Assembly: GCA_027924585.1 (NCBI GenBank)
Contig: BSBM01001067.1
Coordinates: forward strand, 6,036,501-6,100,500
Length of the DNA stretch: 64,000 nucleotides
Direction of reading: 5' to 3'
Source: Larix kaempferi
Lineage: Eukaryota > Streptophyta > Pinopsida > Pinales > Pinaceae
Shown here: positions 34,104-45,699 of the stretch, one piece after another
Numbering within the stretch: the stretch's first letter is position 1
How the letters are laid out: every line of letters begins with the position of its first letter
The notes under the pieces: generated by a model
Databases searched by the model: none
What the model was told of the DNA's origin: nothing
The model's input: only the letters and a program-made list of their open reading frames with translations
Made by a program: the position numbers and the translations under genes

Positions 34104-36330
34104 TTGACAATTGTCACCATTGAGTCCTCGAGACGTTCTCGACATTTCCAGGGTGAACCCCCACAATACGGTTCACTTGAATCTACACGTCATCGACATA
34201 GAGCCCCGTCATCCGATTCTGACACACCTCGTTTCACATCTAACTCTGAGGAAGAATATGAAAATCCCATCTACACCGCACCCACTAGCCACATGGCTGG
34301 TACAACTTTAGACCCCTTTTTTGGAGGGATTGTTGGCAGAACATCAAGCACCCTTGCCACTACAATGACCACCATGGTAGCCACAACTACTATAACTCCC
34401 TTCGGTATGCCCAACATGGGACCCACACCCACCTTAGGTATGCCCAATTTGGGAACCACCCCTATCATCACCGCCACTACTTAGATCCCACCAATTACTG
34501 GAACCATTCCAAACCCATATGTGACTCATGTTGCACTTGGGGGCGCTGGCCCCTCTCACACATCTTTAGGTGGAGGGAACATCCCTTTTACAACTAATAT
34601 CCCCTTGGGAGCAGTTGCCCAATTCACAATGCTACCACTAGCACTTATGCCCCACCAACCATGTCACACCCCTCTGCCAGTCTGCCATTTATGGCTAGTC
34701 TTAACTTACCAGACCTGGAAAGGTTAACAAATGACCCAATTAGACATGACCCTACTTGGCCCCCCATGCCCACAAAACTCCCCTCAGACATCCCAAAGTT
34801 TGAAGGGAAGGCTGGAGAAGACCCACAAAATCATGTTATGTCCTTTCACCTATGGTGTTCCTCAAACTCCATAGTCGATGATTCTATTCGACTCCAACTT
34901 TTACAAAGAACTTTCACCGGATTGAAAGCCAAATGGTATATTGAGTAGCCACATGGGACACACCCCACATTTACATCCCTCGCCTCAACTTGCCTACACT
35001 TCTTTCAAATACCCGCATGTTATGACGCAGGAGTAGAAATCCTACTATCTTGTAGACAAAATACGGCCACCCATATCACAGATCATATCCATGAGTGGCA
35101 TAAACGCCGTAGTCTCTGCAAGATCAATCTAGACGACTGTATCTTCCTGGATTGGTTTTTGAAATCACTCCTTCCTCTCATAGCCAAGGATGTAGCTTCT
35201 GAACGACCCCAGTCGGAAGAAGAAGCCATTTTAAAAGCCCAGCAGTTCGACTTGATATATGCCCTGTCTAGATATTTATACACAATATTACCTAACGCTC
35301 TGCGCAGTGATCCATCTCGGAATGATGTGCTGGGGGCATCCCATGCCATCGACGGTATCATTGGCCAAGTTATGGCACCAAACAAACCTTTCACCATGAT
35401 GAGTACCAACAACGTCCCAGACCTTTCTAGGGCGACATCTCATTCTGGAGCGACAACTTTGTATGCTCCAATGCCGCCCACTCACCACACTCATGGACCC
35501 TCATGTCCACCAAAGTGTTATGGGAAAGCACCATTAAATTATGCACCACCTCTATATTATAACCAGTAGGCCAATCAGACTCCGGTTCACCCACAAGCCC
35601 AATCGGCTTATTACCCTCAACAGGCAACACCTCCCGCTCCAACACTTCCAATAGCTCAAGGTTACCAACAACCGCAACAAGCACCAAGTCCACCTCAGAA
35701 CCCTCCTGCTTACTATCCATCGCAGCCTGCTCCAGCGCCTGCACGACCTCAAAACCCACCTACTGCCCAAGGGCATGTATACGCATAACAAAACCAAACT
35801 CAAAACCAGAACAACTAGCATAATCAAGGAGGTCAACAGAATTGCGGAAGAGGATGCAACTGCAGAAATAACCAACAAAAAAACCAAGGAGGACATCCAC
35901 CTAATCCTCCCAATAACAATAACGCTGCTCCTGCCAATTAAAACCCTGATCGTCCACCAAAACAGGGCAAAAATCCTAACTTGAGAACAAACCACCCATG
36001 TTCCATATGCGGAGTATATGACCATTACACGCATAATTGCCCCCATTTGGACCGAGCACGTCAACTCTGGATCGATGATGCCCAACGACAAGGACACGCT
36101 GCAAAGCCAGCACCACCTCCTCAACCGCAACCCATGATATTGCAAAATCCTCTACGCAACCAAGGAGTAGTAAACACCCATCCAATGGACCCCCCACAAG
36201 GATCCGTTGCACCACAGCAACAAATTACCTATGTGGCAACGAATTACCAGCATACAGAGTCGAACACTCACCATTTGCTAATGATGTCATCAAATGATGT
36301 CAACCTTCAAACTCACCGAAACCAATATGG
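34104..36330 (+). pseudogene. Gag polyprotein of element A
   Basis: Gag forms the particle and binds RNA. The N-terminal part (34104-34484) has arginine-rich then Thr/Met/Pro-rich sequence with TLGMPNLG-type repeats and ends at a TAG where element C has glutamine. After a frameshift the conserved capsid region (34661-35410; PKFEGKAGEDPQNHVMSFHL, SFHLWCSSNSIVDDSIR, ILDWFLKSLLP-like) follows with one TAG at 34946. A TAG at 35567 is shared with element C. A Gln/Pro-rich linker with three more stops leads to one CCHC knuckle (CSICGVYDHYTHNC, 35999-36040). Length and order match Tat gags. Confidence 0.8.
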
Positions 36331-37569
36331 CTCAGCCGCTGAAACAACGTCCACTGATCCATCTTCGAGTACCCTCCCAACTGATCAACCACTATGCATA
36401 CCTAATATGCCCATGGACGGGGGTCAAAAATCCCCTCGCTTCCCTTTAAAAAGGATCAACAACAATCCTAATGCTTGTGCAGCTTCCAACTATAACATTG
36501 TAGAAGACTTAGCCCCGTCCCCCGCTGCTTTGTCCGCTTTAGAAGTCCTAAAAAACTGTCCTGCACAGAGGAAATTATTGTTTTCCACTATTGGTGCCAT
36601 AGACCCTAATGACTCTAATATGATGGCTTTTGACTTAGACCAAGTTGAACCACGTTTACCATCGTCACTAGCTTTTCAGGTTTTTGTATCTATTCGAAAC
36701 CTTGTCGTTCATCGATGCATCATCGATGAAGGTGCCTCTACCTGCGTTATGTCGACTTTTGTCTGGCAGAAACTTGGATCACCAACACTACAACCATCCA
36801 CTACCGCATTGCGAGCTTACGATGGTCGTGCAACTCATCGCAAGGCCTATTAGTTAACGTGCCCATACAGCTTGGGGGAAAACTAGTTCTCATAGACATA
36901 GAAGTCATCAATGCCCAGCTTGATTACAACCTCCTATTAGGACGGAGTTACATGTATAAAATGAAGGTTGTCGCTTCATCCATTTTTCGCCTTATGATGT
37001 TTCGCCATGAAGGACGCTTTGTTAAAATTGACCAGATAACATACTATGATCCTAATGCCCCCACAACACATGGAAATGTTCTACACATGATCGAGCAACC
37101 CGTTCAAAGTGCACCCACATCGTTTGTCTCCTTAGTCAGACCCGGGATATATTCGGATACTCCCATGACCTCCACTTTCCCATCTATCCCACCCCTGCTG
37201 CGGATAACTGAAATATCTTATCTGTGCACCCTTGCGCACAATACACAGCCACATACTCAACAACCACCATTACTGCTACAACCACCCATGGTGCCTAGTC
37301 ACATCAGAGCAACTCCGATTCATACTATCCCATTTTTATTCCCCCCTTCAGGCGCCATCAACACTCCAGTAATGGATACACTTAATCTCCCAGGATTAAC
37401 ATTAGGAATACCTGTGTGGTACCTACCTGCCCCAACCTCTTCCCCGACATCGAATGTCGTTTTACAACCGGTTAAACCCATCAATACTTCGAACTATCCA
37501 CCACCTGGCATACCGAACCCCCAAAACCGACCACCCAAAAAACCGACCACCACTATACGAATTGAATAA
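36331..37569 (+). pseudogene. Aspartic protease region of element A
   Basis: The protease that matures Gag-Pol is seen at about 36640-37020. The active site is IIDEGASTCVMS (36720-36755), the variant DEGAS used by this group instead of DTGAS, and is followed after a frameshift near 36845 by QLGGKLVLIDIEVI and LDYNLLLGRSYM (the flap and second hydrophobic-glycine motif). A Pro-rich linker of ~170 residues (37080-37569) with no knuckle connects to RT. Element C keeps extra zinc knuckles at the corresponding place. Confidence 0.8.
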
Positions 37570-37598
37570 TTCCAACTTAGAGATATCCCCCCCGCTCA

Positions 37599-39500
37599 TT
37601 GAGGAAATATTCCCCCCCAGAATCTTCCCCTTCAAAAAAAATCAACACCATTTATATGATTTCAACTAGTTACAAGCCTGAACTAATTAATTTGATGACG
37701 CACTACTTTCGTAGCGATGAGGAAATCATAGAAACACTTACTGCACTGGACTACCCCTGGGATGATATGCACCATCGATCATACTTCATCCCTGAGGCAT
37801 CTACCTCCACCACGGCAAACCAACTGTCCGTTGAATCAAAAGATTTTTTACCAACCAAGGTAGATTGGTTCAAGGATCCAATCCTAGCACCAGAAGCCTT
37901 TGAAGAAGGTAACATGGCCAACATTTCAGCGATCATAAAAATTGACATCTCCACCACCCCCAGAAAACCCGAGCTTATCTCTTTAGGCGCATCATGCACT
38001 AAAAAGCAAACCCAAGCCTATAAGAAACTCTTCCAAGAATTTCACAATGTCTTTGCCTAGTCTTACACCGAGATTCCTGGTCTTGATCCTACCATTGTAG
38101 AACATCACATAGAGACTTGGCCCAACATATCTCCGGTCCACCAGAAACAATGCCTCATTCACCCATCCAAGCTTCCAGCTGTCAAAGCCGAAATTGAGAA
38201 GCTTTGAGCAACAGGTTTCATATATCCTATTGCTTATACCACCTAGGTTTCCAACCTAGTTCCAGTCAATAATAAAGTAGGCACCATTCATGTATGTACT
38301 GATTTTCGTGACCTCAATCTAGCTTGTCCCAAAGACAACTTCCCAACACCATTTATCAACCAATTAATCGATGCATGTGCAGGACATGAGGTACTATCTT
38401 TCATGGATGGTTTTTCCGGGTATAACCAAATCAAAATCTGCAAGGAATATCAATACAAGACCGCTTTCACTACCCCATCGGGCACCTTTGCCTATTGCAT
38501 CATGCCTTTTGGTCTCAAGAACGTTGGAGCCACATTTCAGCGAGCAATGACTTATCGTTTTCATGACCTGATTATCATCATATTGATTTATCTAGACGAC
38601 CTCATGGCTTGATCTAAGAAACGATCTGGCCATCTAGACGACCTTCGACAAGTTTTCTTGCGCTGTCGCAAATACCAAATCCGCTTGAACCCACTCAAGT
38701 GTGTCTTTTGCATTCCAGCAGGCCATCTGTTAGGTTTCATCATTTCAGGAAAAGGGATCACCGTAGACCCTTTAAAGGTCCAAGCCATCGTGGACCTACC
38801 ATCACCTCGTACACTAAGACAAATACAAAGCCTTCAGGGGAGATCCAAATTCCTCCGCCACTTTGTCCTCGATTATGCCACGACAATCCATGGTTTCCGT
38901 CATTTACTATGCCTTCATACCCATTTTGTATGGGACGACCAAGCGGAAGGAGCTTTCACAGGCCTGAAGAAAGCACTCACTAATGCCCCCTTGATTTCTC
39001 CTCCGGATTTCACAAGAGACTTTATCCTTTACATTTCGGCATCCGATTATGCTGTTTCTGGAGTACTCGTCCAAGAAGACTCTGCTCGTCAAGAGCATGT
39101 CATTTACTATGCAAGCCAAACCTTATCAGGCCCACCACTACGCTACCCACATGAAGAGAAAATGACCCTCGTCATCGTCTTTTTAGTACATAAATTGCGC
39201 CATTACATTCTCCTCAGCCATACCACAGTTGTCGCAAATTCCAACCCAATGGTCTATCTCTTGACACGTCGCCTTTTGCAAAGCCACGTAGCTAAATGGG
39301 TGATTATATTACAAGAATATGACCTGAATTTTAAGACCCCAAAGAGCACCAAAGACCTAGCACTCGCTCAGCTCATTACGGACCTACCATCCTCATCGTC
39401 ATCACCAGTTATCCATACTGATCTAATTGATGAACATTTATTCATCATCTCGTCTGACGACCCTTGGTACAGCGACATTTTGGTTTACCTCCGCACATAG
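37599..39500 (+). pseudogene. Reverse transcriptase and RNase H of element A
   Basis: RT copies genomic RNA. Visible blocks: VCTDFRDLNLACPKDNFPTP (38298-38355), FMDGFSGYNQI (38401-38433), PFGLKNVGATFQRAM and the catalytic YLDD (38588-38599), then GHLLGFIISGKGI. The connection and first RNase H follow (LYISASDYAVSGVLVQED, EEKMTLVIVFLVHKLRHYI). Stops are at about 38058, 38205, 38244, 38610 and 39498; the ORF from 38658 to 39500 is clean. All sit in one frame, so damage is by substitution. Confidence 0.85.
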
Positions 39501-40711
39501 AAGTTTCGACCCAATATCGACCATGACAGACACCATCACATTCGTCACCATGCCCCTCGTTATCTCCTCTTAGGTGATGTCCTCTATTGATGTGGCGTCT
39601 ACACAATCCTACGACGTTGCCTTTCCTGAGAAGAAGTAGAACAAGTCCTTAATGACTGCCATAGTGGCGCCTGTGGCGACCATTTCTCCAGAATGGCCAC
39701 TGCCCAAAAGGTGATCCACGCAGGTTATTTTTGACCCTCATTATTCACTGATTGCATCACAACAGTCAAACATTGCCAAAACTGCCAGCTCTTTGTCCCC
39801 AAGGCAAGAACACCCCCCACCCCCCTTCATCTAGTAGTCACCGTTGGACCATTTTGCAAATGGGCCATCGATTTCATGGATTGCAATCCTGCATCAGCTG
39901 GTGGCCATAAACACATTGTTGTGGTCGTCGATTACTTCACCAAATGGGTAGAAACCATGCCCACTTACAACTGCAAAGTCGACACTGCAACCCGTTTTTT
40001 CCTCAACCATTTTATTGCTCATTTTGGAGTACCAAAGCAACTCGTCTCAGACTATGGTTCTCACTTTGAGGACTCTATTTGGCGATAATTTTCAACACTC
40101 CTTAAGTTTGAACATCATTTCTCCTCCGCCTACTACCCCCAAGGGAACGACCAAGTCGAAGCTGTTAACAAAATTTTGAAGACCATCCTCCAGCGCACTG
40201 TCGACAGACATAAATCCAATTGGCATCACATGCTTTTTCCTACATTATGGGATTATCGCACGTCCACCAAAACCGCCACCGGCTTTACCCCTTTCCATTT
40301 GGTTCACGGCGTGGAATCCGTCCTCCCCATTGAGTGTCATATCCCGACATTACAAATTTCCATGTAGAACTCCTCCCGGATACTTCACCAATTGAAGAAC
40401 GCTTACTTCTTTTAGAGCAGGCCGACGAAGATCACCACACAGCTCTCCAAACAATCGAAGCCGCAAAGAACAGATTAAAACTTCATTATGATAAACATGT
40501 TCACCCACGAGCATTTAGTGAAGGAGACCTTGTACTCGTTTACGACCAAGCCCATGACAAAACGGGCAAAGGAAAATTCGAATCCATGTGGCAAGGCCCA
40601 TACATCATACACACTTGCCTTGGACATGGGGCATACATTTTAACCGACTCAGAAGGAAACCCCATGCACAACCCCCGCAACGGTCTGTACCTCAAACGAT
40701 TCTATCCATAA
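39501..40711 (+). pseudogene. Integrase of element A
   Basis: The zinc-binding region is recognisable (CHSGACGDH...CQNC, 39658-39790). The catalytic triad is complete: AIDFMDC (39864), LVSDYGSHF (40039) and NDQVEAVNK (40147). The C-terminal part reads GDLVLVYDQAHDKTGKG, WQGPYIIHT (GPY motif) and NGLYLKRFYP and stops at 40709-40711. Four stops lie between 39585 and 39735 and one at 40086; a frameshift occurs near 40365. Confidence 0.85.
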
Positions 40712-40813
40712 AAATATTCTGGACACCACAGTCCATATTGTATAGTTTTTAATTCGTTTTTTCACTGTAAACTTTCAAAGCCTTACATTTTCATTTTTCC
40801 TGCATGAACACAG

Positions 40814-41326
40814 ATGGATCCTATTCCACTCTACCATATCGGCTTTGCCGACGGTGCAAGTTGTTGGTCTCCAAATCTCACCTTTGCAGCTTGGGTACTT
40901 TATTCCCCTTCACACGAGTTGATCCACCTCGACAGAGTGTGCATAGGTGCTGCCACAAATAATCAAGATGAGTACGATGCCGTGACCGGTCTACCGGCCG
41001 CTGCTCTCCAAATGGGCATAAGTCACCTCAACGTCTTCCTGGACTCCCAACTCCTTGTTTTCCAGCTCAACAATTGTTACCAGGTACGCGATCCCTATCT
41101 ATTTAGAAAATTCCTACGCACTAAACAAATGATTCAACACTTTGAATCCATTTCATTCACTCATGTCCCAAGAAATCTAAACAGTCTAGCAGACAAAATG
41201 GCTAATAAAATTGCCAAAACTACCAACGATCAACCCCTCATCAATCTCTCTCTCCCTCCACGATGCCTGTGGTTTCCTGAGCATCCTGCCAAACCAAACA
41301 CGAAAGTTTTTAGAAAAATACAATAA
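40814..41326 (+). CDS. Second (archaeal-type) RNase H of element A
   Basis: A clean 170-residue frame about 100 bases after the pol stop. All four catalytic residues are visible: D13 (FADGAS), E53 (NNQDEY), D77 (FLDSQL) and D127 (NSLADKMAN). This additional RNase H is the mark of Tat-lineage elements and resembles plant cellular RNase H domains more than the first RNase H does. It has its own ATG, directly preceded by CATGAACACAG, a plausible splice acceptor, so it may be translated from a spliced RNA; that is inference. It is the only open frame of element A without damage. Confidence 0.85.
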   Translation: MDPIPLYHIGFADGASCWSPNLTFAAWVLYSPSHELIHLDRVCIGAATNNQDEYDAVTGLPAAALQMGISHLNVFLDSQLLVFQLNNCYQVRDPYLFRKFLRTKQMIQHFESISFTHVPRNLNSLADKMANKIAKTTNDQPLINLSLPPRCLWFPEHPAKPNTKVFRKIQ

Positions 41327-41343
41327 AATTTTCCAAAGCCAAC

Positions 41344-41440
41344 GATGCACATCGTGGCTGTAAGCACCCACAGCCGCGATGCACATCGCGGCTGTGAAGC
41401 CCATAGCCGTGATGTGAATCGCGTGAAAAGCCCTAAAACC
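41344..41440 (+). repeat. 33-bp dyad array after the second RNase H
   Basis: GATGCACATCG starts at 41344 and 41378 and GATGTGAATCG at 41411 (34- and 33-base steps), the same unit type as in the leader. It includes 13-base arms CACAGCCGCGATG / CATCGCGGCTGTG separated by two bases (41369-41396). Confidence 0.8.
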
Positions 41441-41819
41441 CGCAATATTCCGCGTTGGCAAGCCAACATGGAATATTCGCCACTTCTGAGACCTCGAGAC
41501 TCACCAAAAAGCAAATAAATTGAAAGGCTAAGACAAATGGGCTTACCTGAAACTCGCAGAATAAAAAACCGACGACCAAATCTCCCACAAATGAAGAAAG
41601 TGCTCTGACCAAATCAAATTACTCTGTAAAACTCAACTGTGAAAATGACACATGTCACATTAGGTCCACTTGCTATTTCTAGAAATTTGACCAATTTTCA
41701 GTCAACCATTTCGGCATCACACGATGTCCGTTTTTCAAACCGTTGGAATCAGCGCAGCGAGAACTTCACGATAGTCCACTCATTTTCTCAATTCCACTAG
41801 GTCCCGTTTAGGGCATTTT

Positions 41820-42243
41820 TTCACATGCCCCTCATTACCTCGTTTTGCGTGCCACATCAGCCGTTGTTCATTTTTGATGAGTTTTATATCACCGGATTCA
41901 GTTTTTCACACTCGTGATGATGCTTGAGATCATTTCTCGCTCTCACCACCAGATTTTTTTGGAAATTTTTTCACACACTCGTCGCCTCGGTTTGCGTGCC
42001 ACATCGTTCGTTGTCCATTTTTGATGAATTTTATATCGCCGGATTCAGTTTTCTGTGCTCATGATGATGCTTGAGATTATTTCTCGCTCTCACCACCAAA
42101 TTTTTAAGACATTTTTTCCATGCCCCTCATTGCCTCGATTTGCGTGCCACATCAGTCGTTGTCCATTTTTGACGAGTTTTATATCACCGGATTTAGTTTT
42201 CCGCGCTCGCGACGATGCTTGAGATCACTTCTCACTCTCACCA
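41820..42243 (+). repeat. Three tandem ~148-bp units in element A
   Basis: Each unit contains TTTGCGTGCCACAT, GTTGTTCATTTTTGATGAG-like, TATATC.CCGGATT.AGTTTT and ends TTCTC.CTCTCACC, the latter at about 41935, 42083 and 42231. Element C carries six units of the same repeat. Confidence 0.85.
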
Positions 42244-44036
42244 ATACCCTTTTTGTTCAGTATAATTTTATCCCTTTTTCGGGCCGAGCAACTCTTTTAC
42301 GAGAAAGGCACTTAGGGAGTTTATGTTAAGCTCTTTTCTGACTCCTAAAACAATGAAAAGATCTTCGAGAAATCTTGCTTCCTTTCATGCTCGCTAAAAG
42401 TATTTGAAAGGGCGTCCTGGTATAAGTTTACCCCTTTTCAGGACCTTGTAGACTAATTATGAAAAATGTATACTCTAGTCACATCTGCTAGAATAGTTCT
42501 CCATTTGCATAATTTTATGCTTTTTCGGGCCTTGGAGACTAACATATGAAAAAGAACACCAATGGAGTCTACTTACCGCTTTCAGACTCTCTAAAATTGA
42601 AAGCAACCACGAGCAATCACCATCTTGGGCTCGTATAAATCCACAGGATGGTACTCCTCCACCAATTCAAAGTCTTCTTATCATTTTCAGACTCCTTAAA
42701 AATGAAAGCACTCACGAGCATGAACAGTCCTGGGCTCTCATAAATCCACAGGACAGTACCATTTTAGAGCACACTTTTATCCCTTCTTAGAGCTCATTAA
42801 AACCACGAAGAACCACCCAACGGTGCTTTTCGGCGCTGCAACAGGTCATGTCTACTCATATGGCAACTTCTCTATTATGGTCGCCTTTGTTCAGAGTATT
42901 CTGCAGTATGTCAACTTGAGAGTCTCCCAATAGCATCCATCAGCTTGTCCCCCAGAGTCACTTCAGTCTGCAATACATACCCCTGATCCCTTAAGCTATG
43001 ATCCCCACACCTAAACATCAGTTTCATATGCTGCCAGGTCAACCATGTCATCATGCTCTGAACAAAGGAAGTTTGAGTCAACCCACTCTATGACCCCAAT
43101 TGTGCCTCATCCCCATAGTATGTCAGTCCTACCATCAATACTATCACACTTCAGTTGTACACCTTGCACTCCTGTCATGGAAACATCATTGCCTTGGTAG
43201 TTGCTGGTCTCCCTCTGTCGACACCAACGAAACCTATTCCAGAGGATAGACCTAGAGGTCCCTGTGCCTTGGACTCATCACCATTGGTGATGAGTGCCTA
43301 TAGATCATTTTGAAAGGAGTCCTCAATGCCTCCCCAAATGATTGTTTCTCACATGCTTGACTTCAACACCTTGATCGCATTGTTGAGACTCGTACAGGGT
43401 ATCGGTCCTTTTAGTTATTTGTTAAAGACCTCGGATATCACCTGACTCTACCACATTTATGAGTATTGAGGAAACAACCAATTACATATTCCTATGGATA
43501 TCCAGGTTGCGCTTGGAGACAGTATTCAGATGTATCCCAGTTTTATACTCCCTCAAGTATACCGTTACATATACTCCTCAAAAGTTGGCTCACTGTCATC
43601 GAGTCCCTACAGATGTTGGGCACCTTCAGATTCAACAGTTCATCAACCCTTCTAACACCTTATTCAGAATGGTTGTTTCCCTTTTCCAGTGTATCAGTCC
43701 TTCAGATCAGTCATGGTATGACCATGAGTATGTCCCAAGATTGTGTCCCCTCTAGACCATTATGATGTACTAGTAGATTTTTATGTTTTATTCAGGTCCC
43801 CCTTCTTGGGCCTAATTGTTATGTATATGTCTTAATACGAGCATGGGTATTCCCGCCTCGCTCATTATTAGAGATTATTCCTCATTCATTTTGAGGACAT
43901 GTATTTTCAGTTTGTGCAGTTTACCAGGGTCCGGTGTTCCAGTCTCCAATCGGTCTCTTCTCACATCCAAACCCCAAGAAAAAGACGAAAGAAATATGAT
44001 GTCTATCGGCCATACAATGAGCTCCTGTCCTCACAC
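42244..44036 (+). other. Region between tandem repeat and 3' LTR of element A
   Basis: The first ~600 bases are built of imperfect repeats around CCCTTTTTCGGGCC and GACTCCTAAAA. The next ~1.2 kb is collinear with element C (56.28-57.48 kb) and includes stretches that read as peptide in both (PIPEDRPRGPCALDSSP in A; FIPEDRPRGPCVLDSSP in C), but frames break in each copy. It may be a decayed extra gene or conserved untranslated RNA. Confidence 0.5.
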
Positions 44037-44050
44037 ATCAGGGGGCAATC
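44037..44050 (+). other. Polypurine-type tract before the 3' LTR of element A
   Basis: CATCAGGGGGCAATC directly precedes TGTTAACACCC. Element C has the same sequence in the same place, which supports a role as plus-strand primer site even though the purine run is short. Confidence 0.65.
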
Positions 44051-44769
44051 TGTTAACACCCAAAAGTGCTCACTAGCTCATTCCCTTATTCACATGGCCC
44101 ATTTGTCCACTTTTTCCACCATTTGAGCCTCTAAAACCTTCAAAAGGTCACCAAAAAGACCAAAACCCATCTTTTTCCATTCAAAATATGTAATTTTCCT
44201 CAAAAAATACAAAAAAAACCCTCAAAAGGGGTCCAAAATTCCCCAAAAATATTAAAAGGGAATAAAAATATAAAAATATATTCAAAAAAGGAAAAAGAAA
44301 CCTAAACCATTTTGGTCAATACCATTGGTTTCCTTAAACCATAATGGCATCCCCCATCACCAAAAAACTATAAAAATGTGATAGGGGATCCTCACTATTC
44401 ATCCACATTCATCCTATCCTTATGCTGCCAAATTCACCCTTGAGAGCCCTAGCCTCACTTTTGAGTTTGAAGATCCCCATTAGAGCATTGGAGAAGAAGA
44501 GACCATTGGACCATTGGAGCATCTCAACCTTGGAGCTGCTCAAACTCACCATCCTCACCATTTGAGGTAATACAAAAGATCAAATTTTGTATTTCTTGTT
44601 TCTCTCATAGATCTCATTGTTTATTGTTCTTAAATCTAGTTTTTATTTCTTTGCACATGTTAGATCAGATTTACTGTTATTTACATTTGTTTTTACTTTT
44701 ACATTGAGACTACTGCTACAAGTTAGCAGGTGCCCTTTAGCACATGCTTGGTTGCAAAACCAAGCAACA
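44051..44769 (+). repeat. 3' LTR of element A
   Basis: 719 bp, collinear with 31685-32414 apart from scattered substitutions and small indels, including loss of a GAGGGAAAAA segment. TATA box at 44369. Ends AAGCAACA, then the duplicated target GTTGC. Confidence 0.95.
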
Positions 44770-44774
44770 GTTGC

Positions 44775-45114
44775 TAGTGTCTATGAAGACCAAGTTAACG
44801 GAGTGCAAGCGTGGGGAGGAAAACAAATTTGAGTATGGCAGTATAGTAGGCAACGTTTTCTTCGAGAGAGTTCCGGGGCTTAGTCTGAGGGTTGAAGTTC
44901 CTCCTCATAGTCTCCGTGACCCAGCCCTGACCTGGTGGGCCAAGGTGTTGACACGACAGGGTGATGGTTGACAGGAATCACCATATATAGATGAGTTCTT
45001 TCACTGGTGGGATTGACAGGTCATAGCCATTAACTATTACCCCTATGCAAGGATTGACTTCCGTGGTGATCACGACATGCCGCTTCCTCTAGGAGCTGCA
45101 TTCAGAGACATCGG
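44775..45114 (+). pseudogene. Plant-mobile-domain-like frame, right part
   Basis: In phase with 31290-31684, this reads VSMKTKLTECKRGEENKFEY, PPHSLRDPALTWWAKVLTRQ and, past two TGA codons in place of tryptophan, IAINYYPYARIDFRGDHDM and GAAFRDIG. It then meets GGTATGTTAC, a good splice donor at 45115. The unsplit frame would extend ~240 codons across both parts. Confidence 0.55.
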
Positions 45115-45650
45115 TATGTTACTCTTTTTACCTTTTGTATATACAATTTTTTGGGATTTTTTATTATATATGAAAATGCAAAAATCTTTTGGTGTAGTAT
45201 CACATATGGTTTGCATATGTGCTGGTCCGCGAAGACCAATTGGTTTGCATATGTGCTGGTCCGCGAAGACCAGATGGTTTCCCGAGACATCATCAACGGG
45301 GTAGGGGTGGAGAGGTAGTCAGTACTGCAGTAGAGTGCACATTAGAGACCGTGCGGGTCAACCTGACCCTTATGACCAACAGGGTACCCATGATAGAGGT
45401 GGAGCATCTGCCAGAGGCGATGCAATGACACGTTGTGGGAGTACCAGGCACCTGGGTACGACTACTGCTGCACATAGCCCAAGCAGTACACCATTACTAT
45501 TAGACAAATTCTGCCGAGGCAGCTAGGACTCCTCGTGAAGCTTAGATATCTGAGAGTCCCATTTTTGTATCGATTATGTATATTTTTGAGAGCAATGAGC
45601 TCCAGTTTTGTACTGTGACACTACCATTTTGGACATGTTATTTATATATA
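45115..45650 (+). other. Putative intron and further exon of the mobile-domain-like gene
   Basis: After the donor at 45115 the sequence is T-rich, then a 34-bp tandem pair (45208-45241, 45242-45275; GGTTTGCATATGTGCTGGTC...). From about 45285 the sequence becomes GC-rich and codes for Arg/Gly/Asp-rich peptide (RDRAGQPDPYDQQGTHDRGG), as in the variable tail of such proteins. Exon limits are unresolved. Confidence 0.4.
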
Positions 45651-45699
45651 AAAACTATGATTCTCTAGTTCTACTATATGTGTATATACAAATGTGTGA

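Larger units (their letters stand above)
31685..44769 (+). mobile_element. Element A: complete Tat-like Ty3/gypsy retrotransposon, dual RNase H
   Basis: The 13.1 kb element has LTRs of 730 and 719 bp beginning TGTTAACACCC and ending CAAGCAACA, flanked by a 5-base target duplication GTTAC (31680-31684) and GTTGC (44770-44774). Internally come PBS, a ~1.7 kb leader, gag, protease, RT-RNase H, integrase, a second RNase H in its own frame, and a 2.7 kb untranslated region with tandem repeats. The archaeal-type second RNase H marks the Tat lineage. By eye the LTRs differ at roughly 4% of positions, so insertion is fairly old; several frameshifts and at least nine stops in pol show it is now inactive. 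Confidence 0.95.

Noticed and set aside
35552-36145. 197-residue minus-strand frame.
   Set aside because: Antisense to the Gln/Pro-rich part of gag of element A; low-complexity shadow.
1611-45114. All internal stops could be C-to-T changes, so they prove deamination.
   Set aside because: Every stop codon can arise from CAA, CAG or CGA by C-to-T, so compatibility alone carries no information; homologous copies are required.
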